Of a stretch of DNA of 34,261 nt, positions 33,680 to 34,261 are shown piece after piece. The stretch is from Glomus cerebriforme (lineage: Eukaryota > Glomeromycota > Glomeromycetes > Glomerales > Glomeraceae). Numbering within the stretch: the stretch's first letter is position 1; each line of letters begins with the position of its first letter. The notes beneath the pieces are model-generated. The model saw nothing but the letters and a program-made list of their open reading frames with translations. It made no database searches and was not told the origin of the DNA. Where the stretch lies: assembly GCA_003550305.1 (NCBI GenBank), contig QKYT01000743.1:20376-54636 (forward strand), read 5' to 3'. Made by a program: the position numbers and the translations under genes.

Positions 33680-34261
33680 TGACATCATCACGCATATATT
33701 ATTATTTATTTATCAGCTATTTTAATTTTTTTTTCCCTTTCTTCTCAGGTATGTTCACTAATTTCATTTTTTATTTTTTTTTTATTTTTTCATTTGTTTG
33801 CTTGTTTTTTTTTTCTTTTTTCTCTAATACCTTCTTTTTTTTTATTTTTCCTTTTTATTTAGTTTGCTCTTTATCTCTTCTTAAGTACGTCTGCTATTTT
33901 CATTTTTTTTGTTTTTTGTTTGTTAGTTTTTGCCTTTCTTTCTTCTCTAACCCCTTTCTTTTTTTTCTTTTTTTTTCCTTTCCATTTAGGACAGCTTTTC
34001 ATAATTTTATTTTTTATTTGTTTGTTTGTCTTTGTCTTTCTTTCTTCTTTAACTCCTTTTTTTTTTTCCTTTCCATTTAGATCAGCTCTTCATCTCTTAA
34101 GTTTCATTTTCATTTTTAGTGAGTTTTTTTATTCTAACTTCTTCTTTTCCTGCTCTTTGGCATTTCAGACTTTAGATAAATCTTTTCTTTATTTTTTTTT
34201 TGTTTTTTTTTGTTTTTAGTAGAGGGTTTTTTATTCTAATTACCTTCTTTTTCTTTTTTTT
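33680..34261 (+). repeat. Degenerate pyrimidine-rich tandem array at window edge
   Basis: Plus strand is almost pure T/C. A unit containing CTCTAA-CC, a long T tract and CCTTT(T/C)(T/C)ATTTAG recurs with starts near 33823, 33945 and 34047 (spacing ~122 and ~103), joined by TTTGTTTGTTTG-like linkers. Each unit ends in a polypyrimidine-TTTAG resembling a 3' splice site (TAG ends at 33862, 33989, 34080). Open frames here are composition artefacts. The array continues past the window end. Confidence 0.65.

Noticed and set aside
33679..34219. Two long overlapping plus-strand open frames rich in Phe/Leu/Ser
   Set aside because: They follow from a pyrimidine tract that lacks stop-forming purines; the proteins would be nearly homopolymeric.

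Overview
This is a draft, AT-rich, intron-dense eukaryotic window (scattered N calls at both ends) and is most likely fungal. The fungal call rests on a SET9-type H4K20 methyltransferase with a CX2C...CX2C zinc ribbon, an APSES/KilA-N DNA-binding domain, and short GT-AG introns (mostly 60-100 nt). The extreme AT bias and the degenerate repeat-family and hAT-like fragments at both ends suggest an early-diverging lineage such as Glomeromycotina (Rhizophagus-like). That placement is inference.

Layout. 1-8.2 kb is gene-poor. It holds the 3' end of a repeat-family gene (3-462), a frameshifted C2H2-like repeat gene (511-1280, minus), and then about 7 kb of AT-rich DNA with direct repeats, foldback structures and short coding relics. 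8.5-31.4 kb is a compact housekeeping block of nine genes: RPL29 (+), PUF60-like splicing factor (-), dihydrolipoamide dehydrogenase (+), a coiled-coil membrane protein (-), a small two-TM protein (+), RPB7 (-), coatomer beta/SEC26 (-), MLH1 (+) and a SET9-type methyltransferase (-). I reassembled all of these by hand, exon by exon, and every reading frame closes exactly. 31.4-34.3 kb is again repeat-rich: a decayed hAT-type transposase, nested palindromes and a pyrimidine-rich degenerate tandem array at the window edge.

In the housekeeping block the strands alternate almost perfectly. There are three head-to-head pairs (PUF60/DLD, membrane protein/two-TM protein, SEC26/MLH1) with 163-271 bp between start codons, so shared bidirectional promoters are likely. 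The genes do not form a pathway. They cover translation, splicing, mitochondrial 2-oxoacid dehydrogenases, Pol II, COPI transport, mismatch repair and chromatin.

The most interesting object is the minus-strand gene 27600-31349. Its eight exons give one continuous 980-residue frame that joins an H4K20-type SET domain and zinc ribbon to a C-terminal KilA-N/APSES-like DNA-binding domain. I do not recall this architecture being described. Other points are a GC-AG intron in MLH1, frequent AAG 3' splice sites, a stop-free 69-nt intron in the PUF60 gene, and several foldback (MITE-like) elements.
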